Origin: an uncultured Christensenellaceae bacterium | GTDB taxonomy: Bacteria > Bacillota > Clostridia > Christensenellales > Borkfalkiaceae | DNA length: 64,000 nucleotides | Direction: 5' to 3' | Assembly (NCBI GenBank): GCA_910586825.1 | Contig: CAJUJF010000003.1 | Location: forward strand, 70,918-134,917 | Shown: piece after piece, positions 49,999 through 58,491 of the stretch | Position numbering within the stretch: position 1 is the first letter of the stretch | Layout: each line of letters begins with the position of its first letter | Made by a program: the position numbers and the translations under genes | The notes under the pieces: generated by a model | The model's input: the letters and a program-made list of their open reading frames with translations, nothing else | The model's database searches: none | Told to the model about the DNA's origin: nothing

Positions 49999-50439
49999 GT
50001 GAGACAGGATAACGAACTCGAAGAAAACCTGATTACCGCCTGGGTGAAACTGACAGGGGAATTGAAAAACACCCGCATCACGCAGGGCATGATTTACAAC
50101 GAAGCGATCGTCATGATGATCGCCTACAACCGATACCGCGCGGACGGAGAGGGGTTCGTCTCGTTCAAAGAAATCGTATCGGATACCAAAATGCTGAAAT
50201 CTCTCGTAAACCGCACCATCGATTCGTTGGTGAAAAAACGGTATCTGGAACGGTGCGACGGAAAGGACAAGCGCACGACGTTCGTGAGGATCGTTCCGGA
50301 GAACATGCAGTCTTTCCTCGCCGTGCACGAAAAATCGCTCTCGCTCGCGCATCGGATCGCCGAAATCCTCGGAGAAGAGGATGCGGAGGCGTTTATCAGA
50401 ATCTCCCGAAAGATCTGCGAAAACTCGCCCGTACTGTAA
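49999..50439 (+). CDS. MarR-family transcriptional regulator
   Basis: A 146-aa winged-helix regulator: recognition region MLKSLVNRTIDSLVKKRYLERCDGKDKRTTFVRI (about residues 60-95) with the wing DGKDKR, followed by dimerisation helices. GTG at 49999 is the likely start (CGGAGAAAG upstream); the frame to 49927 would run through the promoter. Target genes are not evident; it stands alone with a terminator behind. Confidence 0.87.
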   Translation: MRQDNELEENLITAWVKLTGELKNTRITQGMIYNEAIVMMIAYNRYRADGEGFVSFKEIVSDTKMLKSLVNRTIDSLVKKRYLERCDGKDKRTTFVRIVPENMQSFLAVHEKSLSLAHRIAEILGEEDAEAFIRISRKICENSPVL

Positions 50440-50457
50440 ACCGCTTATAAAACGCCA

Positions 50458-50488
50458 ACGCGCCGCATTACTGCGGCGCGTGTTTTTT
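50458..50488 (+). terminator. Terminator of the MarR-family gene
   Basis: ACGCGCCGCA and TGCGGCGCGT, 10-bp stem with a TTAC loop, followed by GTTTTTT. Confidence 0.85.
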
Positions 50489-50501
50489 CGTCTTATTTCG
50501 T

Positions 50502-51185
50502 TCAACCCGCGTTGTCCGTCGGCATGGCGTAGAGGTCGAACTCCCCTTCCAGATCGAAATTATCGCTTTCGTCGAAAGCGGCGAGCTTGGAAACGGAAAC
50601 TTCGTAAGCCGTCATGGTGACAGCCTCGGTTTCGGAAAGCCGTTTCTGGTATTCGCGGCTCTGGATCCTGCCCGAGAGGGCGACGCGGTCCCCCACTTTC
50701 AGATTCTGCACGAAGCGGGCGTTTCTGCCCCAGGCGATGCAGGGAATGTAATCCGATTTATTGTAGGCGCGGTTTACGGCGACGAGCAGATCGGCGATTT
50801 CGCGATTGAACGGCGTGGTCCGATAGACGGGCGGTTTGCAGATATATCCGGAAAGCACGATGCTGTTCGGATTTCCCGACGGCGCGTTTTCCACGATTTC
50901 GCGCACGAACACGGTGAGCATGAGGCGGGATCTGCCGCCTTCGAGCTTGTTATAACTGCGGAACTGACCGAGCGCGCAGATCGTGCTTCCGATCTTGAAA
51001 TCGTTTCCTTGGATCAACCTTTCGGAAATAGTCACGGGGAGAACGTCCGCCTGCCCCGAAAGACGCATTACCTTGACAAAAAACTCGTAAAATCCTTCGC
51101 CGTAGACTTCGTGAGAAAACTTCGCCTCCGATACGATTTCGCCCATAAAGTAAACTCTGTTGTTTTTCTCCGTGTTGTAATCCAT
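50502..51185 (-). CDS. Single-stranded DNA-binding protein-like with two OB folds
   Basis: A 227-aa protein with two SSB-type OB folds in tandem: NNRVYFMGEIVSEAKFSHEV (first, about residues 7-105) and PNSIVLSGYICKPPVYRTTPFNREIADLLVAVNRAYNK with YIPCIAWGRNARF (second, about 110-200). Double-OB SSB-like proteins occur in Clostridia; the common SSB is one OB plus an acidic tip. The C terminus is acidic (FDLEGEFDLYAMPTDNAG) but not the standard DDDIPF. RBS GGAGG at 51185. It follows the polysaccharide deacetylase. Confidence 0.82.
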   Translation of the reverse strand: MDYNTEKNNRVYFMGEIVSEAKFSHEVYGEGFYEFFVKVMRLSGQADVLPVTISERLIQGNDFKIGSTICALGQFRSYNKLEGGRSRLMLTVFVREIVENAPSGNPNSIVLSGYICKPPVYRTTPFNREIADLLVAVNRAYNKSDYIPCIAWGRNARFVQNLKVGDRVALSGRIQSREYQKRLSETEAVTMTAYEVSVSKLAAFDESDNFDLEGEFDLYAMPTDNAG

Positions 51186-51213
51186 ATATACCTCCAAGTT
51201 TTTCAGCCGTTTT

Positions 51214-51984
51214 TTAAGCCGCCCCGTTCGGATTCTGCTTCCCCGTTGCGTCGATCGTATAGTTGTCGCGATAAATGAGTTCTCCGATCGGCACGAATTC
51301 GTATCCCTTTGCGCGCAGGGTATCGATCACGATCGGCAACGCCTCCGCCGTATGCAGTCCGTTGTTGTGACAGAGAATGATCGACCCGCTTTTGACGCGA
51401 TCGACGATTCTCGACGCGATGTCCGAGGCGGAAAGGTCTTTCCAGTCGAGCGAATCGACGTCCCACTGAATGGGATACAGACCCATCGAATTGGAGGTGT
51501 CGATTAAAAGATCGTCGTAATCGCCGTAAGGGGGACGGAAGAGCGTGACTTCCTTGCCCGTTATGTTGCGGATCGCCTCCGCCGAAGATTTCAGCTCGGC
51601 GCGGATCTCCGTTTCGCTCTGCTTGGACATATACGAATGGGTCGAGCTGTGCGTGCCGAATTCATGCCCCGCTTCGGAGATCTTTTTCACGTATTCGGGA
51701 TACTTTTCCGTCCAGAACTGTACCGAGAAAAAGGTTGCGCGTACGTTCGCGTCTTGAAGATGCCCTAAGATCGCGTCGGTGTATTCGACGCCCCAGGCAC
51801 AATCGAAAGATATGGAAATTTTATTGTCGTCCCGCCCGACGCAGTAAATGGGAAGCGAACGCGTTCCCGCCCAATAAACTTCTTTCGCGCCCGACACGGT
51901 CGCCGTGAGCGCGCCCGCCGTGACGCACAGAGCAAGCGCCGCCGCAATGACGATGTATTTCAACCGAAAGGTGATAAACCGCAT
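51214..51984 (-). CDS. Polysaccharide deacetylase (PdaB-like)
   Basis: A 256-aa secreted or membrane-anchored enzyme: N-terminal signal-anchor helix (about residues 10-30) and a NodB domain. Motifs: ISFDCAWG (SFD metal/base Asp), THSSTHSYM (metal His pair), RPPYGDYD and WDVDSLDW, and ILCHNNGLHTAEALP. The SFDCAWG form (not SFDDG) is typical of clostridial PdaB-type proteins. Removes acetyl groups from peptidoglycan or spore cortex. Upstream of the SSB-like gene, 28 bases. Confidence 0.9.
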   Translation of the reverse strand: MRFITFRLKYIVIAAALALCVTAGALTATVSGAKEVYWAGTRSLPIYCVGRDDNKISISFDCAWGVEYTDAILGHLQDANVRATFFSVQFWTEKYPEYVKKISEAGHEFGTHSSTHSYMSKQSETEIRAELKSSAEAIRNITGKEVTLFRPPYGDYDDLLIDTSNSMGLYPIQWDVDSLDWKDLSASDIASRIVDRVKSGSIILCHNNGLHTAEALPIVIDTLRAKGYEFVPIGELIYRDNYTIDATGKQNPNGAA

Positions 51985-52118
51985 TCCAATACCCGAATCA
52001 TATCATTTTTTTCGACGGAAATTACGGCAGATTCTGACGAACGAAAACTCTTTTTGTCAGATCTCATTTCCGCGTTTCGACTACTTTAATCTATGTCCCG
52101 CAATGCGGGAATATGCAA

Positions 52119-52153
52119 TAAAAAAGTCCCCTTCCGCGTTCTGCGGAGGAGAC
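52119..52153 (-). terminator. Terminator of the comF-type gene
   Basis: On the minus strand GTCTCCTCCGC pairs with GCGGAAGGGGAC (imperfect), followed by TTTTTT. Confidence 0.75.
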
Positions 52154-52160
52154 CTCTTTC

Positions 52161-52904
52161 TTATTTGTTTTCCGGCGGTTTTCCGAACGGATATCGGTTC
52201 GCGACTGCCGTTACTGTGAGCGCGCAGACGCTTTTCGCGCCCGCGCGTTTCAGAACGGAGGCGAGTTCGGAAACGGTCGCGCCCGTCGTGAGCGTGTCGT
52301 CGATTACGAGGATCCGTTTCCCTTTCGACGCCGCGCGGTCGGTTACAACGAAACAGGCAGCGAGATTTTTCTCCCGTTCCGCTCTGCCGAGCGTCTTCTG
52401 CGCGGAAGTGTCACGCTTCTTTTCGGCAAGCGCGGCAAAAGGAATCCCGCTGCGGGCGGAAAGTTCCCTCGCGAGCAACTCCGATTGATTGTACCCGCGC
52501 TTTTTCTTCGCCTTTTCCGTCATGGGCACGCAGGTGATGAGCTCCGCGTCCGAAAACTCCCGCTTCAACAGCGGAAGAAGCAATTCGCCCGTCGTGCGGA
52601 ACAGGTATCTGCTGCCGCCTTTGAAGCGGAGAACGAGCCGTTGCGCTTCCCTTTCGTGCGTGAAAGCGGAGCGCGCGAGGTCCGTTGCAAGCGGCTTTTG
52701 CTTGCATTCGAGGCATACGCCCTCCTCCCCGACTTTGCGCCCGCAAAAGGGACAGATCGGACCGTCGTTCCAAGGGAGCGTTTTTCGGCACGGCGCACAG
52801 ACGCGCTCGCCCGAAAATACCTCTCGACCGCAGAGATCGCACGTAAAATTATGTTCGTCGTCGTATCGATCGAGTGCGGCGGCGATTTTTCGGAAGAAAT
52901 TCAT
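52161..52904 (-). CDS. comF: ComF-family phosphoribosyltransferase-like protein
   Basis: A 247-aa protein. N-terminal zinc ribbon cysteines (CDLCGREVF, CAPCRKTL, then CPFCGRK and CLECKQ), then a type I PRTase domain with the PRPP loop VIDDTLTTGATV near residue 205 and RGYNQSELLARELS. ComF is required for DNA uptake in competent bacteria and widely kept otherwise. Lies downstream of the zinc-ribbon acidic protein gene. Confidence 0.92.
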   Translation of the reverse strand: MNFFRKIAAALDRYDDEHNFTCDLCGREVFSGERVCAPCRKTLPWNDGPICPFCGRKVGEEGVCLECKQKPLATDLARSAFTHEREAQRLVLRFKGGSRYLFRTTGELLLPLLKREFSDAELITCVPMTEKAKKKRGYNQSELLARELSARSGIPFAALAEKKRDTSAQKTLGRAEREKNLAACFVVTDRAASKGKRILVIDDTLTTGATVSELASVLKRAGAKSVCALTVTAVANRYPFGKPPENK

Positions 52905-52927
52905 GGCATGCTCCGTTCGCTTAAAAC

Positions 52928-52968
52928 AAAAGCGGCGGGCGTTTTTCGGTTACGCCCGCCGCTTTTTT
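52928..52968 (-). terminator. Terminator between the zinc-ribbon gene and comF
   Basis: AAAAGCGGCGGGCGT and ACGCCCGCCGCTTTT form a long stem, followed on the minus strand by GTTTT. Confidence 0.75.
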
Positions 52969-52985
52969 GCGTGTTCGGGGACGAA

Positions 52986-53468
52986 TCAGAAATCGTCGTC
53001 GCCCTCCATATCGTCGTCTTCGTCGTCCTCATCGTCGCCGATCGAATAAATTTCGTCGCCCGTGACGTATTCGAGATCCTCTTCGTCGTTTTCGTACTCT
53101 TCTTCCTCTTCTTCCAACTCCTCGTCTTCGAATTCGCCTTCGAACCCTTCGCCGAGTTCCGTTTCGATTTCCGAATCGGTATCGTCGTCGAGGTATTCGC
53201 GCCATTCGTCGTCATCGTCGGGATTGGGTTCTTCTTCCTCGTATTCCGCCTTCTTGCGGCACTCTTCGCACATCTTATCGCCCGCACGCATCATATTTTC
53301 TCCGCAAACGGGACAGAGTTCGTTGGGGAGTTCGTTTTCGGCGTCCTCGATCTCGTCGATATCGATGGGAAGCCCTTTCATTTCTTTTAAACAAACGTCG
53401 CAGTATTCCTGCTTTTCCGCGTCGATATAATTCAGTTCGCAACGCGGACATTTCATATAACGCACCAT
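52986..53468 (-). CDS. Double zinc-ribbon protein with long acidic tail
   Basis: A 160-aa protein. Two zinc ribbons: CPRC and CDVC (about residues 7-26), then CPVC and CEEC (about 52-70). The last ~85 residues are almost all Asp/Glu (EPNPDDDDEW, EELEEEEEEYEN). The first ATG at 53468 is preferred (GGAGGAG 9 bases upstream); a second ATG lies at 53456. I do not recognise the family; the acidic tail may mimic DNA or bind basic proteins. Own promoter and terminator. Confidence 0.85.
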   Translation of the reverse strand: MVRYMKCPRCELNYIDAEKQEYCDVCLKEMKGLPIDIDEIEDAENELPNELCPVCGENMMRAGDKMCEECRKKAEYEEEEPNPDDDDEWREYLDDDTDSEIETELGEGFEGEFEDEELEEEEEEYENDEEDLEYVTGDEIYSIGDDEDDEDDDMEGDDDF

Positions 53469-53510
53469 TTGGTTTCTCCTCCCGACCCGTATTTGCAGTC
53501 GGGCTAATAA

Positions 53511-53539
53511 ATTATATTAGTATTTATTTTTTTTGTAAA
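53511..53539 (-). promoter_or_regulatory. Sigma-A promoter of the zinc-ribbon gene
   Basis: Minus strand: TTTACA (53539-53534), 17-bp spacer, TATAAT (53516-53511). Confidence 0.75.
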
Positions 53540-53612
53540 CTGTTTTTTTATGCGTTTTCCGAAAAATTTTGAGTTCTCTTTAAAAAAATCCCCGATTCTG
53601 CACGGAAATCCG

Positions 53613-53642
53613 AAAAAAATTCCCCCGCCGTGCGGGGGAATT
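53613..53642 (-). terminator. Terminator of the DUF5050-like lipoprotein gene
   Basis: AATTCCCCCGC and GCGGGGGAATT, 11-bp stem with a 3-base loop, then TTTTTTT on the minus strand. Confidence 0.85.
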
Positions 53643-53647
53643 CGTCT

Positions 53648-56068
53648 TTATTCTTCTTCCTTGGGTTCCGTTTCCGCGGTCGGTTGTTCCGCTTCGGTCT
53701 CCGCCGACGCGCCGTCCGCAACGGGTTCGACTTTCTCGATCGTTTCTTCCGCGATCGGCTCGGCCGCTTCCTCGACCGTTTCGGGTTTTTCCGAAGCCGC
53801 GCCATCGCCCTCTTCGTCGCTCGCGTACACGTCTACGGTGCGGTCGTCCGTCGTATCCACGCGCAGTTTCTCGGGCCTCTCCTCGCCCTCTTCCGCCTTT
53901 TTCTTGCGCAGAACGAATACCGCCGTAAGCACTCCTGCCGCGACGATCGCCCCGATGCCGACGCCGATCAGCGTCCAAGCCCACCAGGGGAGAGACTCTT
54001 CTTCCGTTTCGGGGATCTCGTAGTTGCGCAACGTCGTCTTCCAATGCTCCGCGATCGCTTCGCTATCCGCTTCGTTCCGCTTGCCGATAAAGTTCGTGAA
54101 GTAGGAAAGCGTACGGTAAGAAACGCCGTTTTCGTCGAGGAATTTTCCCTTCGTATCGCCCGTCGCGTTCTCGCCCTTGGCATAGTCGTAGAACGCGTCC
54201 TGTTCCTTCTGCGTATACAGATAGGTTTCTTTCCGCCCGCCTTCCTCGATCGAATAGCGGATGTTTTCTTTAAACTGATCGACGCTGCCCGTATAGAAGA
54301 AATACCGCAGCGCGGTCGCGTAGTTCGCGCTGACTTCCGTCGAAGCCTTTGCGAAATAGCCGTCGGTAGAATCGGTAAGCTCCTCGTACTTTTCGTTGAA
54401 ATCTTTGATCTCGCGATTGGTCATGACGCCGTTTTTGCCCGCAAGATCCACCGTATAGACGTAGTTGTACGAATTGGACCCGAGCGCTTCCGCATTGGCG
54501 TAGAAGAGCGTGTTTCCGATGATTTCGTAATCGTACCAGCTGTTGGCGTGCTGAACGTCGAGGAGTTTCACGGGCGCGTAAAGCGCGTTGTCGCTGCCCT
54601 CGAATTCCAGATTGCCGTAATCGCTCTTTTCCCCGTTGTACACCGCGCGGTGAACGGAACGCCCGCTCTGATTGGACACGCTGTAATAGAGGTATTTGTA
54701 ATCCGATCCCGAAGCGTCGCGCATGATAAAGGAAGCGCTTGCCGCATCGTAGGCGATTTCGGTACTGTTATCGGGAGAGACGGTACCGTCTGCGTTCACG
54801 TCTACCCGATAGATATATCCGCTGTTCTCGTAGAGATAGTGATGTCCCGCTTCGTCGAGATAGAACATCGCTTTCTCCGACGCATTCGACGTATTCGTCG
54901 CGCTCGCGATAATATCGAGCGCGCCGTTCTCTTTCTTCGTGCGATTGTTGTCGACGGACTTTCCCTTCGCGATCGCACTCTTCGGCAGGAAATACAGCTC
55001 GCCGGTGGAGCCGACGGATTCGTCCCCCGCGTACAGTTTTCTTACAAAATACAAACCGTCGTTCGAATAGGACTGCAACGTATACGTATAGCCGATTCTG
55101 GGAAGGTCTTTTTTATTTTCTTCGGTCACGTCGTGGTTGAACTGCGTGACTTTTACGACCGAGTCGATCGCGCCGATCCCGTCGAGGACGATTTCCCCGT
55201 AGTTGAGATAGGGCGCCTCGCCGTCGTGCTCGTCCAGCCATTCTTTGTCCCACGTGTATTCGTACGCCGATTCCGTGGCGTTCGCGCAGACGCGGTAGAC
55301 CTGATTGTACTGATAGGTGATGCTCGAACCGTCGCCGTCCAAACCGTCGGTCACACCCATCGTGTAGTAGATCCAGGGATCGGAGACGTCGTCGCCGTTC
55401 ATGACCGCTTTGCTCGCGCCTTTTACGAGAACGGTATCCTTCCCCGTCGTAAGGTTGCGGGAGTGAATGTTCGTTCCGCCCGAAACGGATTCCAGATAAA
55501 TGACGTACACCGTATCGTCCACGGTCACGAAGCGGTATTCCGAAGTGTTGTTGTTCAAACGGAAATGACTTTTCAGATCGGATCCGTCCGTCTTGACGCT
55601 CTTGAAGTCCAGATAATCGCGGTCGATCTCGCCCGCGGTGTTTTGCACGTTGTTGGGCGTGGTGTAATAAATTCTTCCGCCGTAAATACAGATACCGCTC
55701 GCCGTATTGTAGTCGCCCGTGACCATCAGGGACGGAATCACGACTTCCGCGCCGTTCTTCGTCTCGTCCGTTTCGCGGCCGTTCTTCTTCTCCTGCAACT
55801 CCGCGAGATCCGCTTTGGAAATCCGCATCAGCGCGCCTTTTACGACTTTGCCGTAAGTGTTGTCCGCCTGATTGGTCTCGACGCCGTTGATGAAGTAATA
55901 ATAATCGTCGGTGGAAACGACGAACCCGCCGTTGGAATATACGTGTTCCGCTTTATCCTCTTTTACGGGCGTAAACGAGGCGCCGCCGCAAGCGGCAAGC
56001 GAAAGCACGCCGGCAGAAAGCGAAGCCGCCGTAACCAAACAGAAAAGTTTTTTGAAAGATTTATGCAT
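53648..56068 (-). CDS. DUF5050-like lipoprotein with C-terminal membrane anchor and acidic tail
   Basis: An 806-aa surface protein. Start 56068 (MHKSFKK) gives a signal peptide with lipobox LAAC-GG at about residue 24. The body repeats strands like NGGFVVSTDDYYYFING, resembling DUF5050 beta-propeller proteins that bracket each blade with Y(Y/I)YF. At the end ETEEESLPWWAWTLIGVGIGAIVAAGVL is a transmembrane helix, followed by RKKK and a ~90-residue acidic, Pro-Thr-rich tail. The protein is anchored at both ends, like the 3700-7299 protein. Function unknown; the propeller suggests binding. Confidence 0.82.
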   Translation of the reverse strand: MHKSFKKLFCLVTAASLSAGVLSLAACGGASFTPVKEDKAEHVYSNGGFVVSTDDYYYFINGVETNQADNTYGKVVKGALMRISKADLAELQEKKNGRETDETKNGAEVVIPSLMVTGDYNTASGICIYGGRIYYTTPNNVQNTAGEIDRDYLDFKSVKTDGSDLKSHFRLNNNTSEYRFVTVDDTVYVIYLESVSGGTNIHSRNLTTGKDTVLVKGASKAVMNGDDVSDPWIYYTMGVTDGLDGDGSSITYQYNQVYRVCANATESAYEYTWDKEWLDEHDGEAPYLNYGEIVLDGIGAIDSVVKVTQFNHDVTEENKKDLPRIGYTYTLQSYSNDGLYFVRKLYAGDESVGSTGELYFLPKSAIAKGKSVDNNRTKKENGALDIIASATNTSNASEKAMFYLDEAGHHYLYENSGYIYRVDVNADGTVSPDNSTEIAYDAASASFIMRDASGSDYKYLYYSVSNQSGRSVHRAVYNGEKSDYGNLEFEGSDNALYAPVKLLDVQHANSWYDYEIIGNTLFYANAEALGSNSYNYVYTVDLAGKNGVMTNREIKDFNEKYEELTDSTDGYFAKASTEVSANYATALRYFFYTGSVDQFKENIRYSIEEGGRKETYLYTQKEQDAFYDYAKGENATGDTKGKFLDENGVSYRTLSYFTNFIGKRNEADSEAIAEHWKTTLRNYEIPETEEESLPWWAWTLIGVGIGAIVAAGVLTAVFVLRKKKAEEGEERPEKLRVDTTDDRTVDVYASDEEGDGAASEKPETVEEAAEPIAEETIEKVEPVADGASAETEAEQPTAETEPKEEE

Positions 56069-56114
56069 AATGCTCGTCCTTTCGGAAAATTCTCGTTCTA
56101 ACGATACGCATTTC

Positions 56115-56143
56115 ATTATATACTAAAACAAGGCTTTTTGCAA
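56115..56143 (-). promoter_or_regulatory. Sigma-A promoter of the DUF5050-like lipoprotein gene
   Basis: Minus strand: TTGCAA (56143-56138), 17-bp spacer, TATAAT (56120-56115). Confidence 0.75.
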
Positions 56144-56203
56144 TCAAAAACCTGTGAAACTTGTACTTTTCTTTGAGAAATTTATGCGGGAGGTGCGTTT
56201 TTC

Positions 56204-56431
56204 TTGGAAAAATTCGGGATATTCGAACTGTTGGATACACTGTCGGCTTTCGCCGCGCCGGACACGGAACAGAAAGCGGAAGAAACCCGACCGAGTCGGG
56301 ACGACGAAGCGTTTGCGCCGCCGCCCTATTCCGCGCCGGAAAGCGCGGCGGGAGAGAACAAACAAGCCGCGATCAACGCCCTGCTCGAACGGCACGAGAG
56401 GATCGCAAAACGGATCGACGGAAAAAAATAA
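56204..56431 (+). CDS. Small hypothetical protein with TTG start
   Basis: A 75-aa protein starting at TTG 56204, preceded by GGGAGG. It has a hydrophobic start (KFGIFELLDTLSAFAAP), an acidic Pro-rich middle, and a helical end (KQAAINALLERHERIAKRID). I do not recognise it. It has its own terminator and is divergent from the lipoprotein gene. Confidence 0.7.
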   Translation: MEKFGIFELLDTLSAFAAPDTEQKAEETRPSRDDEAFAPPPYSAPESAAGENKQAAINALLERHERIAKRIDGKK

Positions 56432-56438
56432 ACGAAAG

Positions 56439-56472
56439 CCGCGGGAACCGATGGTTTCCGCGGTCGTTTTTT
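56439..56472 (+). terminator. Terminator of the 75-aa gene
   Basis: CCGCGGGAACC and GGTTTCCGCGG pair with small internal mismatches around a GAT loop; TTTTTT follows after TCG. Confidence 0.75.
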
Positions 56473-56478
56473 CGCCTT

Positions 56479-57321
56479 TTATTCTTTTATTTTCAGTCCG
56501 AATCCGTGCATTTTCAAATAGGACTTCGCAAGCGGGAGCCAGGCGGCGTCGCGCGCGACCTCTTCCGGATGCTCCGCGTTTTCCACTTCCAGCCCGACTG
56601 TCCCAAGTCCGTGTCTGCCGCGTTCGAAAATATGAAGCTCGTAAGGTACGCCGCAGGTCTGATACGCGCTTGCAAGCATCAGCGAATTGCGGACGCAGAC
56701 GGCTGCATCCTCCTGCGTGTGCCAGATGAACGCGGGGCTGCTCTTTTCCGTCACCAGCGATTCGACGGAAAGCTTCCGCCGCAACTGTTTATCTCCGCCG
56801 GAAATGGTGTCCGCCGTGCCGTCGTGCGAGTATTCGCCCGTCGTGATCACGGGATAGCAGAGGATCACCGCGTCGGGACGCACGAGCTCCGCGCGCTTGC
56901 CGAGCGCCGCTTTCAGAGAGCCGTCGTCGAACATCGTCGCGAGCATGCCGGTAAGATGACCGCCGGCGGAAAAGCCGATCGCGCCGACGTGCGCCCGATC
57001 GACGGAATATTTTTCGGCGTTTTCGCGGATAAACGCCATCGCCATGCCCGCCTCCAAAAGGGGCGCGGGGAAGGGCGTGTTCACCGAGTATCGCAGCGAG
57101 AACGCCGAAAAGCCCGCGTGCAGAAATTCCAAAGCAACGGGTTCGCTTTCGCGCTCCGACACGATATTATACCCGCCGCCCGCGATGACCAGCATCGCCG
57201 GACGGATCCTGTCTTTGATTTCCGTGTATTTTTCGCGGACGTAGACCGTGAGTTCGCCGCCCTTGCTTCCGTTTCTGGGAACGGAAAAATAATCGTACAG
57301 ATCGATTTTTTCGTAGATCAT
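56479..57321 (-). CDS. Alpha/beta hydrolase, BD-FAE/acetyl esterase-like
   Basis: A 280-aa esterase. The oxyanion loop is LVIAGGGYNIVS (residues ~45-56; usual HGGG form is AGGG here), nucleophile elbow GFSAGGH with S118, and HTQEDAAV and ERGRHGLG carrying the Asp and His. Similar to enzymes removing acetyl or feruloyl groups from xylan and to the Bacillus-type acetyl esterases. Start 57321 with GGGAGG. Converges with the 75-aa gene and lies directly downstream of rpsI (57380). Confidence 0.88.
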   Translation of the reverse strand: MIYEKIDLYDYFSVPRNGSKGGELTVYVREKYTEIKDRIRPAMLVIAGGGYNIVSERESEPVALEFLHAGFSAFSLRYSVNTPFPAPLLEAGMAMAFIRENAEKYSVDRAHVGAIGFSAGGHLTGMLATMFDDGSLKAALGKRAELVRPDAVILCYPVITTGEYSHDGTADTISGGDKQLRRKLSVESLVTEKSSPAFIWHTQEDAAVCVRNSLMLASAYQTCGVPYELHIFERGRHGLGTVGLEVENAEHPEEVARDAAWLPLAKSYLKMHGFGLKIKE

Positions 57322-57379
57322 AAAAAGCCTCCCGATTGGTTGAATATACAAAGCCGACCGCAACGCGGTCGGCAAATTT

Positions 57380-57793
57380 TTATCTCTTGGAGAACTGCGG
57401 AGCGCGGCGAGCTTTTTTCAAGCCGTACTTCTTTCTTTCCTTGACTCTGGGGTCGCGGGTCAGGAAGCCCGCTTTTTTGAGCGCGGGACGGCACTCGGGT
57501 TCCGATTGCAGAAGCGCTCTTGCGATGCCGAGACGGATCGCGCCCGCCTGACCGGTATAACCGCCGCCGATCACGCTGACGCATACGTCGTACTTTCCTT
57601 CCGCTTCCACTTCTTTCAGCGGCTGTTTTACGATATATTGCAATGTTCCCATCGGGAAGTAATCTTCAAGCGTGCGGTCGTTAATGATGATCGCGCCGGT
57701 GCCGGCGGGAATCAGTCTTACGCGGGCGATCGCTTTCTTTCTGCGACCGGTCCCCCAGAATTGCAGTTTTTTCTTTAAATTCACCTTAGCCAT
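57380..57793 (-). CDS. rpsI: 30S ribosomal protein S9
   Basis: A 137-aa ribosomal protein with the S9 signature FWGTGRRKKAIARVRL, the GGGYTGQAGAIRLGIARAL block and the basic end DPRVKERKKYGLKKARRAPQFSKR, which reaches the P-site tRNA. It lies 13 bases after rplM, the universal L13-S9 pair. Confidence 0.98.
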   Translation of the reverse strand: MAKVNLKKKLQFWGTGRRKKAIARVRLIPAGTGAIIINDRTLEDYFPMGTLQYIVKQPLKEVEAEGKYDVCVSVIGGGYTGQAGAIRLGIARALLQSEPECRPALKKAGFLTRDPRVKERKKYGLKKARRAPQFSKR

Positions 57794-57806
57794 TTCCGAT
57801 TACCTC

Positions 57807-58238
57807 TCAAAATAATTTCAGCGCTTCGGGTTTCTGCGCAGAGTGATTGTGTTCCGCACCTTTGTAAACTTTGAGCTTTTTGATCATCTGACGGCCGAGC
57901 GAATTTTTGGGAAGCATGCCCTTGACGGCTTCGTAAACCGCAAGATCGCTTCTCTCCGCCATCATTTTGCCGTAAGAAATCTCTTTTAATCCGCCGATAT
58001 AACCGGTATGGTAACGGTAAAATTTATCCTCTAACTTTTTGCCCGTAAGCACGGCTTTGTCGCTGTTGAGGACGATCACGTAATCTCCCGTATCCACGTT
58101 CGGGGTAAAATCGGGCTTATTCTTGCCGCGGAGAATTGCCGCGACCTTGGAAGCGAGTCTCCCGAGGGGAACTCCGTCCGCATCTACGACGTACCATTTT
58201 CTTTCAACCGTTCGGGCGTTTGCCATATAGGTTTTCAT
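57807..58238 (-). CDS. rplM: 50S ribosomal protein L13
   Basis: A 143-aa ribosomal protein that binds 23S rRNA early in assembly: KWYVVDADGVPLGRLAS, FTPNVDTGDYVIVLN, KKLEDKFYRYHTGYIGGLKE and MLPKNSLGRQMIKKLKVYKGAEHNH. First gene of rplM-rpsI, with AAGGAG at the start codon and a long leader. Confidence 0.98.
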   Translation of the reverse strand: MKTYMANARTVERKWYVVDADGVPLGRLASKVAAILRGKNKPDFTPNVDTGDYVIVLNSDKAVLTGKKLEDKFYRYHTGYIGGLKEISYGKMMAERSDLAVYEAVKGMLPKNSLGRQMIKKLKVYKGAEHNHSAQKPEALKLF

Positions 58239-58336
58239 ATTCCGTACTCCTTCAAAATCTTGCCGAAAGCATTTCCGTTTTCAGTGACAGACAAAGCGCA
58301 AAACCGCCTGCGGAACCCGCCTCGCCTCTCAACTAC
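58239..58336 (-). promoter_or_regulatory. Possible L13 autoregulatory leader
   Basis: The rplM promoter leaves a ~98-nt leader able to fold several GC-rich stems. Bacillota often carry an L13 leader RNA here that binds the ribosomal protein; I could not confirm its consensus. Confidence 0.35.
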
Positions 58337-58342
58337 TCATTC

Positions 58343-58371
58343 ATTATAGGCGTTTGCAAAAGTTCCGTCAA
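58343..58371 (-). promoter_or_regulatory. Sigma-A promoter of rplM-rpsI
   Basis: Minus strand: TTGACG (58371-58366), 17-bp spacer, TATAAT (58348-58343). Confidence 0.8.
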
Positions 58372-58491
58372 GCGGTTTTGAATTGCGTTTTTAAGATTTT
58401 TTCGGAAAAAGTCAAAAATTTTTCGCAGGCGGTTTTTCCCGCGCGAACCGCATTTTCCCGATCCGTTCGCCCTTTTTCGGGAAAGAACGCC

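Noticed and set aside
53630..56101. An 823-aa plus-strand frame over the DUF5050-like lipoprotein
   Set aside because: It is the exact antisense of a gene with a signal peptide, lipobox, promoter and terminator; its Arg/Val/Phe-rich composition is not protein-like.
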